From positions 1,240,001-1,304,000 of the forward strand of contig VJWM01000011.1 of the NCBI GenBank assembly GCA_010909165.1: a stretch of 64,000 nucleotides of DNA, written 5' to 3'. A program made the position numbers and the translations under genes. The notes under the pieces were generated by a model. It saw nothing but the letters and a program-made list of their open reading frames with translations, was not told where the DNA came from and did not search any database. Source of the DNA: Anthoceros angustus. Lineage: Eukaryota > Streptophyta > Anthocerotopsida > Anthocerotales > Anthocerotaceae. Shown here one piece after another: positions 11,958 to 24,563 of this stretch; within the stretch, counting starts at the first letter, position 1; the number at the start of each line of letters is the position of its first letter.

Positions 11958-12550
11958 CTATTCTTCCCATTCTAGCTTTGCAGCTATGATTTCACTGGTG
12001 ATGCCAAATCCTGAAGTGGCAGCTTTAACCTGAGAAGGCACCCTAGTCGGAGCACCATACACTAAAAATCCAAAGGGGACACCTCTTTGACTGCCTTTGT
12101 CTGTGTCCTCATAGCCGATAGTGCACCAGTCAAATGAGAGTCCCACCTTTACGGCTCCCATTCACACATTTTGGCCAACACAGGAATGACTACTTTTATC
12201 GTGCTTTCTGCTTGCGGATGGTATGGTGTGGCAAGCCTGTGCTTGATTGAGTAACACTGACTAAGATGGTAGTGCTTGAGCCTCAATCCATGTGGGGGCA
12301 TAATGTGTGGGTGTGATGTACTTGTTCTTGTGAAGGGTGACAGGAGCAATGGGACCAATACAATCCAAGCCCCATTTGACAAAATAACTCCCATGGGAAG
12401 TGGGAAGATACAAGTATGCGAATGTTCCTTAACCAGCTATGGCATTGTTCACTAGAGACACGTACGTCTTGAAACATGTTTGGCCAATAATACCCTAATA
12501 AAATTAATTGTATAAAATTTTGAGACATAAAGTAAAAAATAACGGTCATA
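11958..12550 (-). mobile_element. Ty3/gypsy integrase remnant
   Basis: Minus-strand frames give scrambled but recognisable integrase pieces. These are GYYWPNM near 12490, a core start (GLDWIGPI-like, read as GLGLYWSHC after a shift) near 12360-12380, KHRLATPYHPQAESTIKV near 12190-12240 (the conserved end of the core), and WDSHLTGALSAMRT with FGFLVYGA-like motifs near 12060-12150. Most of the catalytic core between the first and last pieces is deleted. A related fragment lies at about 34727-34870 on the plus strand, so one gypsy family left at least two remnants here. Confidence 0.7.
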
Positions 12551-13041
12551 TAATAATAATTTCCTATGCGAGGCCCTAGACAGCTGGGAAGCCAGCACTG
12601 GTTGTTCTTTATTGGCTAATAAAAGGTATTACTATAAGATTATTTTTAGCTCTTTCATGTAGCGTTCCGGTGTTCTATAGACTGCTTCAAATGCTCTTGA
12701 AACATGAACGCGATGAACTTGACGGATTTGATGCTTAGTCAGCCGAACACAGCACGCGCACGTCGTAGAAGCCGTGGACCCGTTCGTCTAACAGTGCAGC
12801 AAGCCTGGGACTTGAAACCAATCTAGCCTCCAACTTGAAGCCGAGGCGAAGGGCCCAGCCTGTACCCCAAAAATGTGCCTGTACAGCTCCTAGTGGTATG
12901 TATTTCTAGGAGCCAAGCTTGGCTCAGCTTGCAGGGCAAGGGTGGTTTGCGCAGGACCCTGCTGTTACAGAAGTCACACAACGGCTACCGACTGGCACCG
13001 GTGGTGTAGGAGTTCGGGGAGTTCGCATTTGAGCCGAAGGA
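12551..13041. other. Upstream region of the GRDP gene
   Basis: No open frame or repeat is recognised. This stretch should hold the promoter and 5' UTR of the GRDP gene that starts at 13042; I see no convincing TATA box at the right distance. Confidence 0.35.
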
Positions 13042-16000
13042 ATGGCGAGGAATCCAGAGTTCGAGTGGGGATCTGCTCAAATCATAAAAATTAGCGTGAA
13101 TTTGATTGAAGCTGCCAACGTCTTGTTAGATTTTCTTTCTCACGTAGAACGAAATCCATGTCTGTATTGGGACGACGAAGCCATCACACGGGCCATCAAG
13201 AGGTACTGCAATGTAGCGTGCGATGTTGTACAGTGCAGTTTCTCGATCACATGGAACCATCTTGATGAAGAATGGAGACTCTTGTGCTCTGATGCAGGTA
13301 TAAATCCTGCTGGCTACCTCTGGCAGCGGAAGCAGATGGACAGCATCTCGTTCCCCCTTTAGATTGTGCCTGGATCTGGCATTGCCATCGGCTCAGCCCC
13401 GTAAGTGACACAGCCTTTCAAATGCAGACATTTGTTGTATTCAACATTTGTGGTGCTTGCTCATCACTTTGTTGCTGAAGCAGGTCCAGTATGCAAAGGA
13501 CTGTGAAGCACTTTACGGGAAGATCATCGATGCCAACATGTTGGCCGGGGCAAGGCAGGAGCTGGCCAGGCAGACTACGGCGAAGCTCTGGAGACAGCGG
13601 TATGCGGATGAGCCATACTTCCTTGACCTCAGTGTTTTCGCAAACAGCAGCCGGATGGTCGTGAGACAACCTGCGGGACAACCTGCGGGAACTCCGCAAC
13701 CGCAAGTCAGTGATGGCAGCTATGACTTGGCTGCGGCAGTGGCCAGGCAGAGATCCTTCTTCTACCAGGTGGGCCTCTCACCTTCTCCCGCTTCCCAGCT
13801 GCTGCATTTGAAGCGGGTCTATGACGTGTGACGCTCCTTCATCTGGCCATGAACTCCCCGATCTTGTGCTTCAGGTGTCTCGTGCTTACATGACAGACGC
13901 CAGATTTCTGGAAATCTCCTTGATGCGGTACAAAGCCTTCCTGCATCTGGCTCGCGTGAAACAATCCAGCCAGGCACGCGAGGTGTTTCTGGTGCCCACC
14001 TACGACATCGATCTGTTCTGGCACGCGCATCAGCTGAGTCCTGTGGCCTATCAGGTTGACACGACGGAGCTTTTGGGACGAATCTTCAACCACGATGACA
14101 CTGATAGTGACAGAAGCTCCGGGCAGAAGCTGGATGTAGGGTTCTCGGCAACGTGTGAGCTGTGGAGACAGGTATTCGGATTCGAGTACTTGCGCGCAGG
14201 AGTGTTCTACCGGGGCGAGGCACCAACATCTGTTCCAGGGCCACCTCTGCCACAGCAAAGTGGAAACTCTGCAGGAGCTCCAGATTTCCGTCATCTACAG
14301 GCGCACATCCGCACTCGGGAAGTGCTCGAGGTACGATTCCCTTGTCTGCTGGAATTGGATCCGGTTGTCGGGTGTCGATGGCAGCTCTACATGTCGCATT
14401 GAGGGAGCCTGCCTGTGTGTCTGTGCAGGCCCATATAGCTGTGCTGGGAGCCAGAAATGTGCACGCTAGCCTCAAGTCCAAGTTCTTTGTGCGCCTCAAG
14501 GTGTTCAACAAGTTTAAAGACTTCAAGCTTGATACTCCCAAAGTGAAGTCCTCCGGATCCCAAGATCTTGAGTGGAGGCATGTCTGGAGTATTGAGTGTG
14601 AAACATCCACACTTGGGCTGGTTTTCGGGCTTCTCAAGAAGAAGAACGGCATGCTGGGCAAGCTTACGGCCTCCAAGCAAATTGGCACAGTCTCTATCCC
14701 GTGGAAGGAGCTGCTGGCGTCTCCAACCTTATCATTTGACAAGTACTTTCCACTTTTGTCACGTAGACCAGGTGGAGGAGACTCGAAACCAGCTGCTCTG
14801 CGTCTTTCAGTCTCTGTCACTCCACCGACGAAAGGGCCATACCTTCTTCGAACGGAAGCCCTGAAGCATGCCACGGATGATAATGGGCTTACTGTCATTT
14901 CCGGCCATCCATCATCAGGAATTCCTCAAAAAGGTCGATGGATATCGAGAGCCGTGATAGATCATTCTGACGTCGAGGTGTATGCTGTACGAATCTTGTA
15001 AGTTCTCGGGTCTGTATAGATGTGTTTGAAAAGTTTGGTCTGTTGTCTGTTGTCAGTATGTTAAACAAAACCCACCCTGTGTGATGCAACAACTAGGGCT
15101 GCAACTGGGGCTGTCGCAAGAGTGCCAAGAGAGTCGCCTTTGCCTGTGGACGATTGGAGCAAGGTGATTCACGTACATAAGGGGGGATGGTACAAGTCTC
15201 GATTGCCAGAGATGCGTTACGAGAGCTGCAGTAAAGCCCCAGGTGAGCTGTCATCTCTGACTACTTTTGTTTTCTCGTAGTTGCCTCAAGAAAGGCAGCT
15301 GGCCAAAACTATGGTATGTCGTCACTGTTTCTCTACGCAATTTGCAGCTGAGATTGTTGGCTCTGCCGAGCACGACTTCGCCCCAGTGGAGACCCGCAGG
15401 TACCAAAGAAGGTGGCATTTACCTGGGAACCAAGCATTGCTCAAAATAACAATGCCTGAAAGTGGTGTATTTGATGTCATTGTTCCCCATCTTGAACTCA
15501 CTGGCAATGTCGGTAACCCGGTAAGCGCTCTCTTCTCTTCTGCTTTGTGGTGTGGTATGGGAGCACAGTATAACTCTCACCATTCATTGTTCCGTTGCAC
15601 CTACGTTCTAGATCTCCTGCCAAATCATGGCTGCAGAGAAACCATGAGGATTCAGGGATAATGTTGAGCTGTGTGTCTCAGGCCATCTTGTTGCCAGGAA
15701 GAAAGCTGCAGTATGAGATTGAGGGTGCCCCACTGTCAAACGAAGAAGGCTTTGTGACTCTCATTCGCTACAGTGCTGAACACCCTCATGGCGAGGCTAC
15801 TGCCCTTTTCAACTGGAAGTCTGGAACTATGGAGGTAAGAATGCCCGCGGGTTTCTTTCTGACCAAGTATCGAATTGCTCTGACCCGAATCCTGGCATAA
15901 GCGATAGCTGCACTGGTTGTGCAGATCCAGCCGGATGAGAATGTCGTGCTAGTGTTGCTGCTTTCCACAGCAATCGGGACATCTCTGTTTGATATGTATT

Positions 16001-16434
16001 CAGAGCGTTTTCGAACAAAGAGTCGGAGGAAGCACCGAAAAGAACAGCCCTTTGGCAACCAGTGGGGTACATTCTTGGACTGGCCTGAATTTGATTTGTG
16101 AAACTTGTGCTTCCAGCCTGTGATCTGAACTGTGGACACAACGTGTACAGGAGCTGTGACAGTCAATGGCGGGTTCCGGGATCCCAGAGACAATTATACC
16201 TTTACAAGCAGAGGAGATCTTATGGCCAGTAACCTGCTATTCTACCAGTGGTGGTTTTTCACTCCTCTAATTTGGTACGGTGGAGGAGGTTGTGGAGGTT
16301 GCGGTGGCGGCTGTGGTGGGGGCTGTGGTGCTAGCGGCGGTGGCTGTGGTGGTGGAGGATGTGGTGGTGGCTGTGGAGGTGGTGGTGGCGATGGAGGAGG
16401 TGGGTGCGGAGGTTGCGGTGGCTGCGGAGGCTGA
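13042..16434 (+). CDS. Glycine-rich domain-containing protein (GRDP, DUF1399)
   Basis: Ten exons can be joined in one frame: 13042-13202, 13298-13400, 13484-13768, 13875-14330, 14429-14997, 15097-15242, 15348-15520, 15682-15834, 15925-16066 and 16151-16434. They give about 823 residues, close to plant GRDP1/2 size, with nine introns of 83-161 bp, all GT..AG and all phase-consistent. The N-terminal half carries the two DUF1399 signatures: VPPLDCAWIWHCHRLSPVQY (near residue 80) and PTYDIDLFWHAHQLSP (near residue 225). The middle contains AHIAVLGARNVHA, a C2-like segment as in other GRDPs, and GRKLQYEIEG with HPHGEATALFNWKSG. After YTFTSRGDLMASNLLFYQWW the C terminus is Gly/Cys-rich (residues about 773-823, GGCGGGCGGG type). 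GRDPs of flowering plants are linked to abiotic stress and ABA responses; the biochemical role is not established. An inverted, broken copy lies at 22.8-24.4 kb. Confidence 0.92.
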
Positions 16435-16928
16435 TCGTCCCTTTCCAATCCACGTGTATTGCCTTGTGTTGACACTGTACTGTATGTGGGTTGAACTATT
16501 TATGGTTTAGTTTTGTACTCTTCCTATTATTTGAGGCATTTGAGGCTTGATGAATGAGCAGGCACAGGGGTCAAGCAGACGACCTTGCTGACTATGAGAT
16601 CGGTAAACTGAAGGGCACCGTATACGGAGCGGGAATGTTTCCAAATACCAGATTGGTACAGCGTGGGATGGAGTTAAGGAAGGACATTCACCCTAAGAAT
16701 AAGAAGAGAGGAGCAATTTTTCCTGCTTTTCACACTTGGGCACTGAGCAATCTTCGTTATTCTCACCTCGACCCTGACAACTGCAACAATTAGCTGCGAA
16801 TCGAGGCACACGGTACCCATGCCTTGCAACAATGACCCTCTGTTCAAGCCTCGGCATGATCTCCGTGGAACTGTGGCAGTCACTACACATGCGTAGACAT
16901 GCCTATAAAGCACATCTTCCTTTTCGTC
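16435..16928. other. 3' flank of GRDP; short unassigned open frame
   Basis: The GRDP 3' UTR probably occupies the first part. A 79-codon plus-strand frame (16554-16793) has protein-like composition but no family I recognise and no visible splice partners, so I do not call it a gene. Confidence 0.35.
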
Positions 16929-17520
16929 TCAAACAGTGGCTTCAGCACCAACTTTGTGTGAGGTACGTGGCCTCCTTCCTGCTTCAGACTTGCATTCGTG
17001 CTCTCTATCCTCTCTTCTTTCTCCCACCACAAATCTATGTACCTCCTTGCTCACCTCAATGGTTGCCGCTGCCGGTTTCTTGTTACCTCCTGCTACCATT
17101 CTCTTTGTTTCAATCCTGTCTACATAGGTCCACACAGGCTTTGGCCATGGGCACATATGCAAACGCCCGCAGAGGGTCGAGCCTAACAATGCTTTGAAAG
17201 CACCACGTAGCCCTCTCTGTATCCCCGTGACTTTTGCAGGCATTCAACGAAGACCTCAAGCCCAAAACAGCCCAAAACATTACTTTGGCCCTCACATGAC
17301 AAAAGCATGTGCTCAGCCTCATCTAAATGGCCCGCACGCCCAAGAAGATCATGCAATTGTAATGCTCAGCAGTAGGTTCGATGCCACGCCGTTCAGCCAT
17401 GGAGTCAAAGTGGACCAGACCCTCATGACTGCATGCTGTTGAAAGACAAGTAAAAGTAGCGCAAGAGGAGGTACCATGACCCATCTGCACATCCAAGTAA
17501 ACGAGCTGCTTCATCAACCC
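16929..17520 (-). pseudogene. PPR protein C-terminal remnant
   Basis: Three successive minus-strand frames carry the end of a PPR protein of the PLS class. They read ACSHEGLV...HFDSMAERRGIEPTAEHYNCMI (about 17510-17340), then SSLNACKSHGDTERATWCF and LDPLRAFAYVPMAKAC (about 17270-17130), then KKPAAATIEVSKEVHRFVVG (about 17080-17010). These match the last PPR motif, the E motif and the E+ segment in the correct order. The frame changes twice and no DYW domain follows. The piece is short, without a start, and surely non-functional. Similar text in the intact PPR gene at 25-27.5 kb shows the same subfamily. Confidence 0.8.
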
Positions 17521-18247
17521 AAGCTGGCCTAAACCTGTTTACCCACAGCACCTGTTGTCCCACCAGCTGGTATCCTCCAGAAAAAATTGTTGCCACGAGT
17601 GCTTCTGCCCCTGGCGACGACCATCGCTGGATAACCCGTCCCCACCCACATATTCTCTCGGAAGTGGAAACGCTCTGCTGCTTACACTGCTGCACCTGGA
17701 GGCTGGCTTGTTTGCCGGGGGTCGAGTCCCTGAGGTGAGGTGAGCAGGAGCTCCTCGCAGAATCCCTGCACACACACCAATTTGTTGGGTCCACAACAGT
17801 ACCCGCCGTCGCATCGCCTGATGAGCCTCGAGCGAGAACAGGCACTGGGTAGGGCAACTGAAGTGTGAATGGCGAGCGACATGTAAACATACATACATGT
17901 ACATATCATGGGCATGATGTAGGGCCCACATGCCTTTGGGAGGGAGGTTTTACTAGCTTATCATGCTACCTCAAGCTTTGGGTTGGTTGTGGATATCAAC
18001 GCACTACCAAGCAAGCCATTCCCTCTCGCTATCAATAAATGTCTTGGTGATATCAGTCTTGGTGTAGATGGGTCGACCCATCTCTTCCTCTTTCTTCGCT
18101 GCTATGCCTCTAAGTGCAATTCTCACAATAAGATGATTTTAGGTATATAATAAAAAATTATATCACAATAATGTTACGTAGGTGACTGTAAGAGAATCCC
18201 ACGACAAGGCCTGACTGACGACTGTCGGGGACTGCCGTGCTGCCGCT
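17521..18247. other. Intergenic DNA between PPR remnant and GH31 gene
   Basis: Longer minus-strand frames (17423-17890 and 17539-17931) overlap here but match nothing I recognise. The region is the 3' side of the convergently placed GH31 gene and should include its 3' UTR. Confidence 0.35.
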
Positions 18248-21200
18248 TCAAGCGGACCACTTCAATTCGAAATCCTGGCCGACAGACAGGTCGAGGCCAG
18301 CAATGTCCGCCCGGAAAGTGGACGGATCGAAGGCGACGGTCACGTGACGAGACGCCGGCTTTCCGTTAATATGCACACGGGAGGGCGCCGATCTCAGTCC
18401 CAGGACAGTAACTGTCTGCACCGTCAGCCCTTCCTTGAGCGCGTATGCTCCAGATCGCCCGACTCGGGCTGACAGAGAGCCTCCAGCGCGGTGAGACAGC
18501 AGGCCCGAGTATTTGACGAAAGTCGACTTCCATCTGGCAATCCGCATCTGCACCTCCTCCTCGCTGTCCACGAAGAGCCTTCCGTGAGCGACCTGCAAGT
18601 CGCTCGTCTCCAGCGAGAAAGCCAGCAGCAGTGTGAACGGGGTTTTCCGGGCCAGGGCCGTCGTCAGTCTCACGTCTTGCAAGGGAAGGATGGAGCCTTC
18701 GCGGACATGCACGTTGATGACTTCCAACGGAGCTGGCAGCAGGTGGTAGGATCCCTGGGGGCTGCTGACGCGGGTGGAGTCGAAGAGGTTGTACCAGGTG
18801 CCCTTGGGGAAGTATGCCCTAACTGAGGTCGCTCCTTCTTCCAGGACTGGGGAGACGAGAACCGAGGGACCTAGCAGGAGCTGGCCGTTGATGTGCAGGG
18901 TCTCGGTTTCCTCGGGGAACTGGAAGAAGAGGGGGCGGGCTATGGGGTGGCCGGTGATGTGGGCCTCGAAGGCCAGAGTGTAGATGTAGGGTAGGAGCCT
19001 GTAGCGGAGGCCAAGTGCGGCGTGGGCGGACCTGGTGACGGATTCCCAGATGTACAGCTCCTGGTTAGGGCTCTGGATGTCCGCGTGGTTGCGGGAGAAG
19101 GGGTAGAATGCGCCCAGCTGGATCCATCGGTTGCATAGTTCTTCTGTCGTGCCTCCGATGAACCCGCAGATGTCTGCGCCCACCATGGGGATTCCGAATA
19201 GGCCAGAGTTGAGGGTGCTGACGATGGAGTAGGCCAGGTCGTTGAAAGTGGCTCCGTTGTCCCCGGTCCAGTGGGCTGTGTACTTCCCGGAGCCGACGAA
19301 GGTCGATCTTGATAGGAGGAAGGGCCTCGTGCCCAGGGCGGATTTTAGGGCTTCTTCTGTGGCAATGGACTCGGTGAGACCGTACAGGTTGTGGGCGTTG
19401 TACTCTAAGATGTCGTCGTAGTGTCTTGCGCTGGTGGCGATGGCCTTGACTCCTAGGTCCCGGTGCTCCCCGCCGTAGTTGATCTTGTAGGGAGGCTCGT
19501 CATACGAGGTTGGGTTGGAGGAGTCGCATACCAGACAGCACACAGTCTGCTGCTTGGGGTCCGGGCATGCTTGGTTTGTGGGAAGCGAGCATTTCCTGCC
19601 GCTGCAGAAGTTGGAGGCCTCGTTCATGTCGATCCACAGGCCATCGAAGGGCACCAGGTTGTGGAAGTCTGATATTTCCCTGGCCCAGTAGGCTGGCGTT
19701 TTGGGGTTGAGGAAATCCGGGAAGTACACTGGGCCTGGCCACACTTGTGCAAGATAGTTGTCGCCCTGATAGTCTTTGATGTATATATCGGACTCCAGCC
19801 CACGTAGGAATGTGGTGTAGTTGTAGTCGGTCTTGATCCCTGCACGTGTGTGTATACACAAGTTGTTGAACATACACCTACTGAGTCGTTCGATTCAGAT
19901 GACAAGGAAAGCTGGCGATATGGATACATGTATGTAGAGAAAGAAAATTACCAGGATCGACAATTACAACATACTTCTGCCCGTCAGCATGTAGTTGGTC
20001 CACGAAGCTGCGTAGTTTGTCCTCTGGAAAGTTCACGGAATCTGTGGTGAAGTCTCGCCAACCGTTCATGTAGTCTATGTCAGTCCACATCACTTCCAGC
20101 GGCAAATTTGCCTTCTTGTAGTTCGCAACCACTGACTCCAATTCCTCCACGTTCTTGTAACCATACTTGCACTGATGGAAACCTGAAGAATGAAACATAC
20201 GGGTTTCAGAACCTGTGAGATTGTTTCATTCGATAGACATCCATTCCGGGAACGCAACACAACACAAGGCAAAGTTCTTACCAAAGGACCAGTATGGCAT
20301 GGGTGCAGGCCTCCCTACAACTTCAGTGTACTGAGAAACCACTGACAATGGGGAAGGACCCGCAAAGTAGTACAAGTCCAGAACACCTCCCACAATCCGA
20401 TAGGTTAAAGAGTCATTCCCATATGTGATGTCCATGCCGTTGCTGTTCAGGAGTAGCACACCATGAGAAGAACCACCTTCTCTTACATCCAGATAGAAGG
20501 GAAAAGACCCATAGAGATCGATGTCAATAGATAAGCTGGGGATATCTGCAGCCCATAGCGTGTAGGTTCTGCCATGGGTGAGTCGCAGTCCATCAGGACG
20601 AGTACTTTCACCCAGCCCATAAAGCGATGCAGTCTTAGGAACTTGTGTTGATAACTCCAAGTACTGATCCTTGAACACCAGACTGCCGAAAACATCCTGG
20701 GCTTCTCCTCCTGCGGCTGGAGGGGTTGTGTTGAACAGTACCTCTCCTGATGCCCGTCTGGTGATAGCAAAGCCAAAGGGATCAGCGGTGTAGGAGAACT
20801 CCAAATGCCTCGAAGAAAAGCTCGTCTCTCCTGTTTTGACCTGGAGAAGGTCGTGATCCTTCTGTCGGGGAATGACATAGTCAGGTATTTCCCATCTGTC
20901 ACGATGGGCGTCTGTAATGTGGACATGCAGCCTGTTAGCAGTCTCGTACCTGCACCAACAGAACCAGTTTGGGTCATTTGCACAATGCACAGTACGAGAC
21001 ACGAGAGCCTTTTGGTTGTCAGTCTCTCACAGATCAGAGAGAACGAAGTACCTGACCACCAGTCTCAGGTCTGTTATATCATCACCGTAGGTCTTTGTTG
21101 GCTCGGTCACCTTCAGGTTCGCAACAATCGTGTCTCCAAAAATTGTGTTGCTGATTGATGTAAGGCGATATCCATTACCCACATTTCCACTAGCCAGAGA

Positions 21201-21257
21201 GAAGACAGCCAAAAAGACAACAAGGAGAAACGCAACACTGGCCGCAGTTGGCCCCAT
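18248..21257 (-). CDS. Alpha-xylosidase / alpha-glucosidase, GH31 family, secreted
   Basis: Four exons on the minus strand, 21257-21052, 20949-20282, 20182-19952 and 19839-18248, join in one frame to about 898 residues. The introns are 102, 99 and 112 bp. I chose the ATG at 21257 because it begins a clear signal peptide ([19 protein letters not shown]); an upstream in-frame ATG at 21329 adds 24 residues without hydrophobic character. GH31 landmarks are all present: [45 protein letters not shown], the nucleophile Asp in [12 protein letters not shown] (about residue 439), the acid/base Asp in HWTGDN (about 562) and GADICGF. The overall order and the HQCKYGY and VCCLVC segments resemble plant XYL1, which removes xylose from xyloglucan in the cell wall. 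Starch-type alpha-glucosidases are close relatives, so substrate is an inference. Confidence 0.93.
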
Positions 21258-22779
21258 GGTGGAGAGACGAGGGCTCTGTCCCCTCCCTCCAACTTCGGTG
21301 CCTGAGACTCTACCCTGCTCATCAGCCATACACCAGACTCTCTCTCAGCTTCTGCACATACCGACCATGCATGGCAATCTCGAAATAGCATATCACCAAC
21401 AACAGTGAGAAGAATGGGCTGCATGCTCGGATTCTTGGCCTTCACGCTGCTAAGGAGAAAGAGAGCAAATGCACAACACAACAGCATTTTCTCCATGCAA
21501 GCATTGCTAACCAAGACTGATCAGGTGCAAGACAAAAGCGCCTGAGGGCACCGCATTGCATTCTGGTGCCTCTTCAGTACGGTATAAACCACATTGTCCA
21601 GATCGTGATAGACAATGCCCACATGGACCTGAAGAACAAATACCTGGCGAGGGAGCGGAGGATCAATCCAGGCGCTCGGCCGGACCGGCAACAGCTTGTG
21701 CGGGCAATGGGGACTGCGGGACGGTGGCACATTTGGGCGTTATCTCCGCACCGTGGAAGGATGCTTCCCACGGGGCAGCCGGAAGACCGGAGTTTGCGCC
21801 TAAGATTATCCTGTAGCCGAGCCAAGATGTTGCTTGACAGGAAAGCCAAGCCGGCAATCTCTCACCTGCTGCCGAGCCAGCAGCTGCGGATCGTAAACAC
21901 GGTTGCCGCCAACGGCCTCGCCGCATTCTCCAGATCGGGCTAATCCACTCTCCAGCACCCGACCGCCAGCCGCAATTCCTCCTCCTAAACATAGTGAGGA
22001 GGCTAGGATAAGCTCAACTGCAGAAAAATCCACGGGCCTGCATCCGACATCTGGCGGCTTCCGCCCTGACACCGAGAATGATTGACTGCCCCAGGTCGAG
22101 TGCGGATACACTTGGCTCACTGTCACAGGCTTCTCAACCCTTGGTGCACAGCATACTGCAAGACGTGTGAACAATTTTATTCAATGAGGTACAATTTCAT
22201 CAGGCACACGTTCCACAGGAAGTGGCGCAGAGGATCACATCAAGGATCCCATGAGAAGCACCATTCGTACAGCTTGGGTGATTCCTATTAGATTAAGTGG
22301 AAGAGAGTGGATGCGCGTTGCTCACACACCAAAGATGCCCAGGTCTTCGTGTAGATGACAGAAGTATCAGCCCAAGGCTTGAGTGAAGAGCAGTTCATGG
22401 GCACAAATCTTGAGAAGCTGCTTGACGAATGTGCCTGCTCATGCATCAAGCCTTAGGAAGAGAAAAGGTATAACCTAGATGATTCATGCAGGATAGTGTT
22501 CACACAAGGCAACCAACGCAGATAGTGTTCACACAAGGAAATACACAGCACTTGTAGGATGGCCGCTCTTCCGCAGCCACGGCCTCCAGCACAGAGCCCC
22601 CACCAAAACCTCCTCCACCGTACAAAATTAGAGGAGCGAATGATCACCACTAGTAGAATAGCCCATTACCTACTTGCCATAAGATCTCCTATTATAAGCA
22701 CAAAATTCTCCATCTGCAAGACCAGTGCAGCTATCATGGAGCCCCAACCTCAGACTCTGCACTAAACTCTGGTGTAGCT
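21258..22779. other. Upstream of GH31 gene; unassigned open frames
   Basis: The first few hundred bases should contain the GH31 promoter and 5' UTR. A 125-codon plus-strand frame (21566-21943) starting MPLQYGINHIVQIVIDNAH looks protein-like at its N terminus but matches no family I know and overlaps equally long frames in other phases. No gene is called. Confidence 0.3.
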
Positions 22780-24420
22780 AGTATTTGATACTTGTCAGAA
22801 AAGAGAACACCACCACCTCCATACTTCCACACTTCCAGGTTACTGTACTCTCTTCTTCTGAAGGTGGTGCGGCCTCAATCTCATACTGCATCTTTCTTCC
22901 TCGCACAAACATGGCCTTACTCAGAAACACAAGTTCAGCCTGATTCGTTGATCCCATTTGGTACTTGTGGGAAAAAAAACCATCTTCACCTCCCGACTTC
23001 CTTAGTCCCACCCAGGCTACTGTCCAGTTGAAAAGGACAGTAGCCCTGCCATGAAGGTGTTCAGCACTGTAACGAATTTCAAGTCACAGTCTCTCTCTTT
23101 TGAAGGTGGTGAGGGCTCATACTGCATCTTTCTTCCTCGCACAAACCCATATGGCTTCAGAAACACAAGTTCAACGTGATTCGTAGATCCCATGGTTCCT
23201 CCACATGCATTGGCAGCAGAACGTAAGTGTAACGGCACCATACATGGTAAGAGTTATACTGTGCTTTCATAACACACCAGAACGCAGTAAGATAAGATAG
23301 CAGCTTACCAGGTTACCGACAAGCCTTCCAGATGAATTCAAGATTGGGGACACGTTACTCGAAATGCACCACTTTCAGGCAATGTTATTTTGAGAAGCTT
23401 GGTTCTCAGGTATGGACCACATTCTCTGGTACCTTCGGCTCTCCACTAGGGCGAATATGTGTCCGGCAAAGCCAGCAATCTCGACTGCAGATTGCAGAGA
23501 GAAACAGGTGAGTATAACCATCATAGACCTGGGCGGGCCTGCCTTTCTTGAGTCAATTATGAGATACTAAAGTTTATCAGAGATGGCAGCAAACCTGGGG
23601 CTTTATTAGAGCTCTGGTAACGCATATCCGGCCTTCAAGACTTGTCCCATCCCATCCCCCCTGATGTGCATGAATCACGCTTTCCATTTGTCCACAAGTT
23701 GTAGTCGCTCTGTTGGCAGTCTGAGGTCATGGACTTGAATGAACTTCTCTTTCTTCTCACGACAGCCCCTGTCGCAGCCCTGAAGGAAGTCATTCTATCA
23801 CGCAGGATGGACCTTGTTCAACATCCAGATCACAAACAAAACTTTTCCAACACTTCCATACTTCCCGAAAACAAACTTGATTCGTGCAGCACACACTTCA
23901 ACATGAGAATGATCGACCACGGTTCCGGATATCCATCGACGCTCTTGAGGAATTCCTGATGTAGGACGGCCGGAAATGACAGTTGCTTTAATATCATCCG
24001 TGGCATGCCTTGGTGCTCCCGGTCGAACAGGACTTGTTGGTGTATGACAGACACGGAAAGACGCAGAGCAGCAGGTTTCCAGATAGTCTAGCTGACAGAA
24101 GTGGAAAAAAATTCCATCACGTGTTAGGATTGGAGAAGCCAGCAGCGCCTCCTACGAGAGAGAGACAGCGCCAATTGGCCTGGGGCCATGAGCTTGCCGT
24201 GCATTCCTACTTCTCAAGAAACCCGACAACCAGCCCAAGTGCGGCTGTTTCACAGTCAGTATTCCTAACATGCCTCCAACCATCGTCGGAAGACGGCAGT
24301 CTGGCAGTATCAAGCTTGAAATCTTTGTACTTCTCCGACAGCTTGAGGCGCAGAAAGAGCTTGAACTTTGCGGCTGGCTTGTGCGATTCTTTAGGGAGTC
24401 AGTCATAGGCGGCCAAGGAT
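22780..24420 (-). pseudogene. Inverted, partial GRDP pseudogene with duplicated exon
   Basis: On the minus strand, pieces of the GRDP gene at 13-16.4 kb follow in the correct order. Exon-5 sequence is at about 24350-24120 (YKDFKLDTA, then WRHV, ETAALGLVVGFLE) and about 23960-23880 (GIPQ-RRWISG, VDHSHVEVCAARI, compared with GIPQKGRWIS and VIDHSDVEVYAVRI in the gene). Exon 8 follows twice, at about 23210-23040 and 22980-22790, each with the VRGRKMQYE motif and the second also with KCGSMEV. Stops and frame changes break every piece. DUF1399 and the glycine-rich tail are missing. This is a rearranged second copy of the neighbouring gene in opposite orientation, with an additional tandem duplication of one exon. 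Confidence 0.8.
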
Positions 24421-24563
24421 TGCTGCTCTCCTTGTGGACTGCCTCCAGGCCGCCGTGAGCGCGATGCGGGGCACTAGCTTCTCGGGATGTAAGCTCTGGA
24501 ACAACCACTTGGAGCAACTCTCTGTGAGAATTCCGCACCACTGGTGGACGCCAGGCAGAAGCA

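Noticed and set aside
13298-13343. A 38-46-bp first intron of GRDP starting at 13298
   Set aside because: It breaks the frame or discards conserved CWLPL text; the intron 13203-13297 restores KRYKSCWLPLAAEADGQ in phase.
15243-15347. Two very short introns (38 and 34 bp) flanking a 33-nt exon in GRDP
   Set aside because: A single 105-bp intron over the same span is phase-consistent and fits the size of the gene's other introns.
16242-16475. Minus-strand proline-rich frame opposite the GRDP glycine-rich end
   Set aside because: It is the antisense of GGC/GGT codons (Pro codons) in the last GRDP exon.
22640-22665. CACTAGTAGAATAG as a second CACTA transposon end
   Set aside because: No subterminal repeats or inverted partner were found; a 10-base match in this length can be chance.
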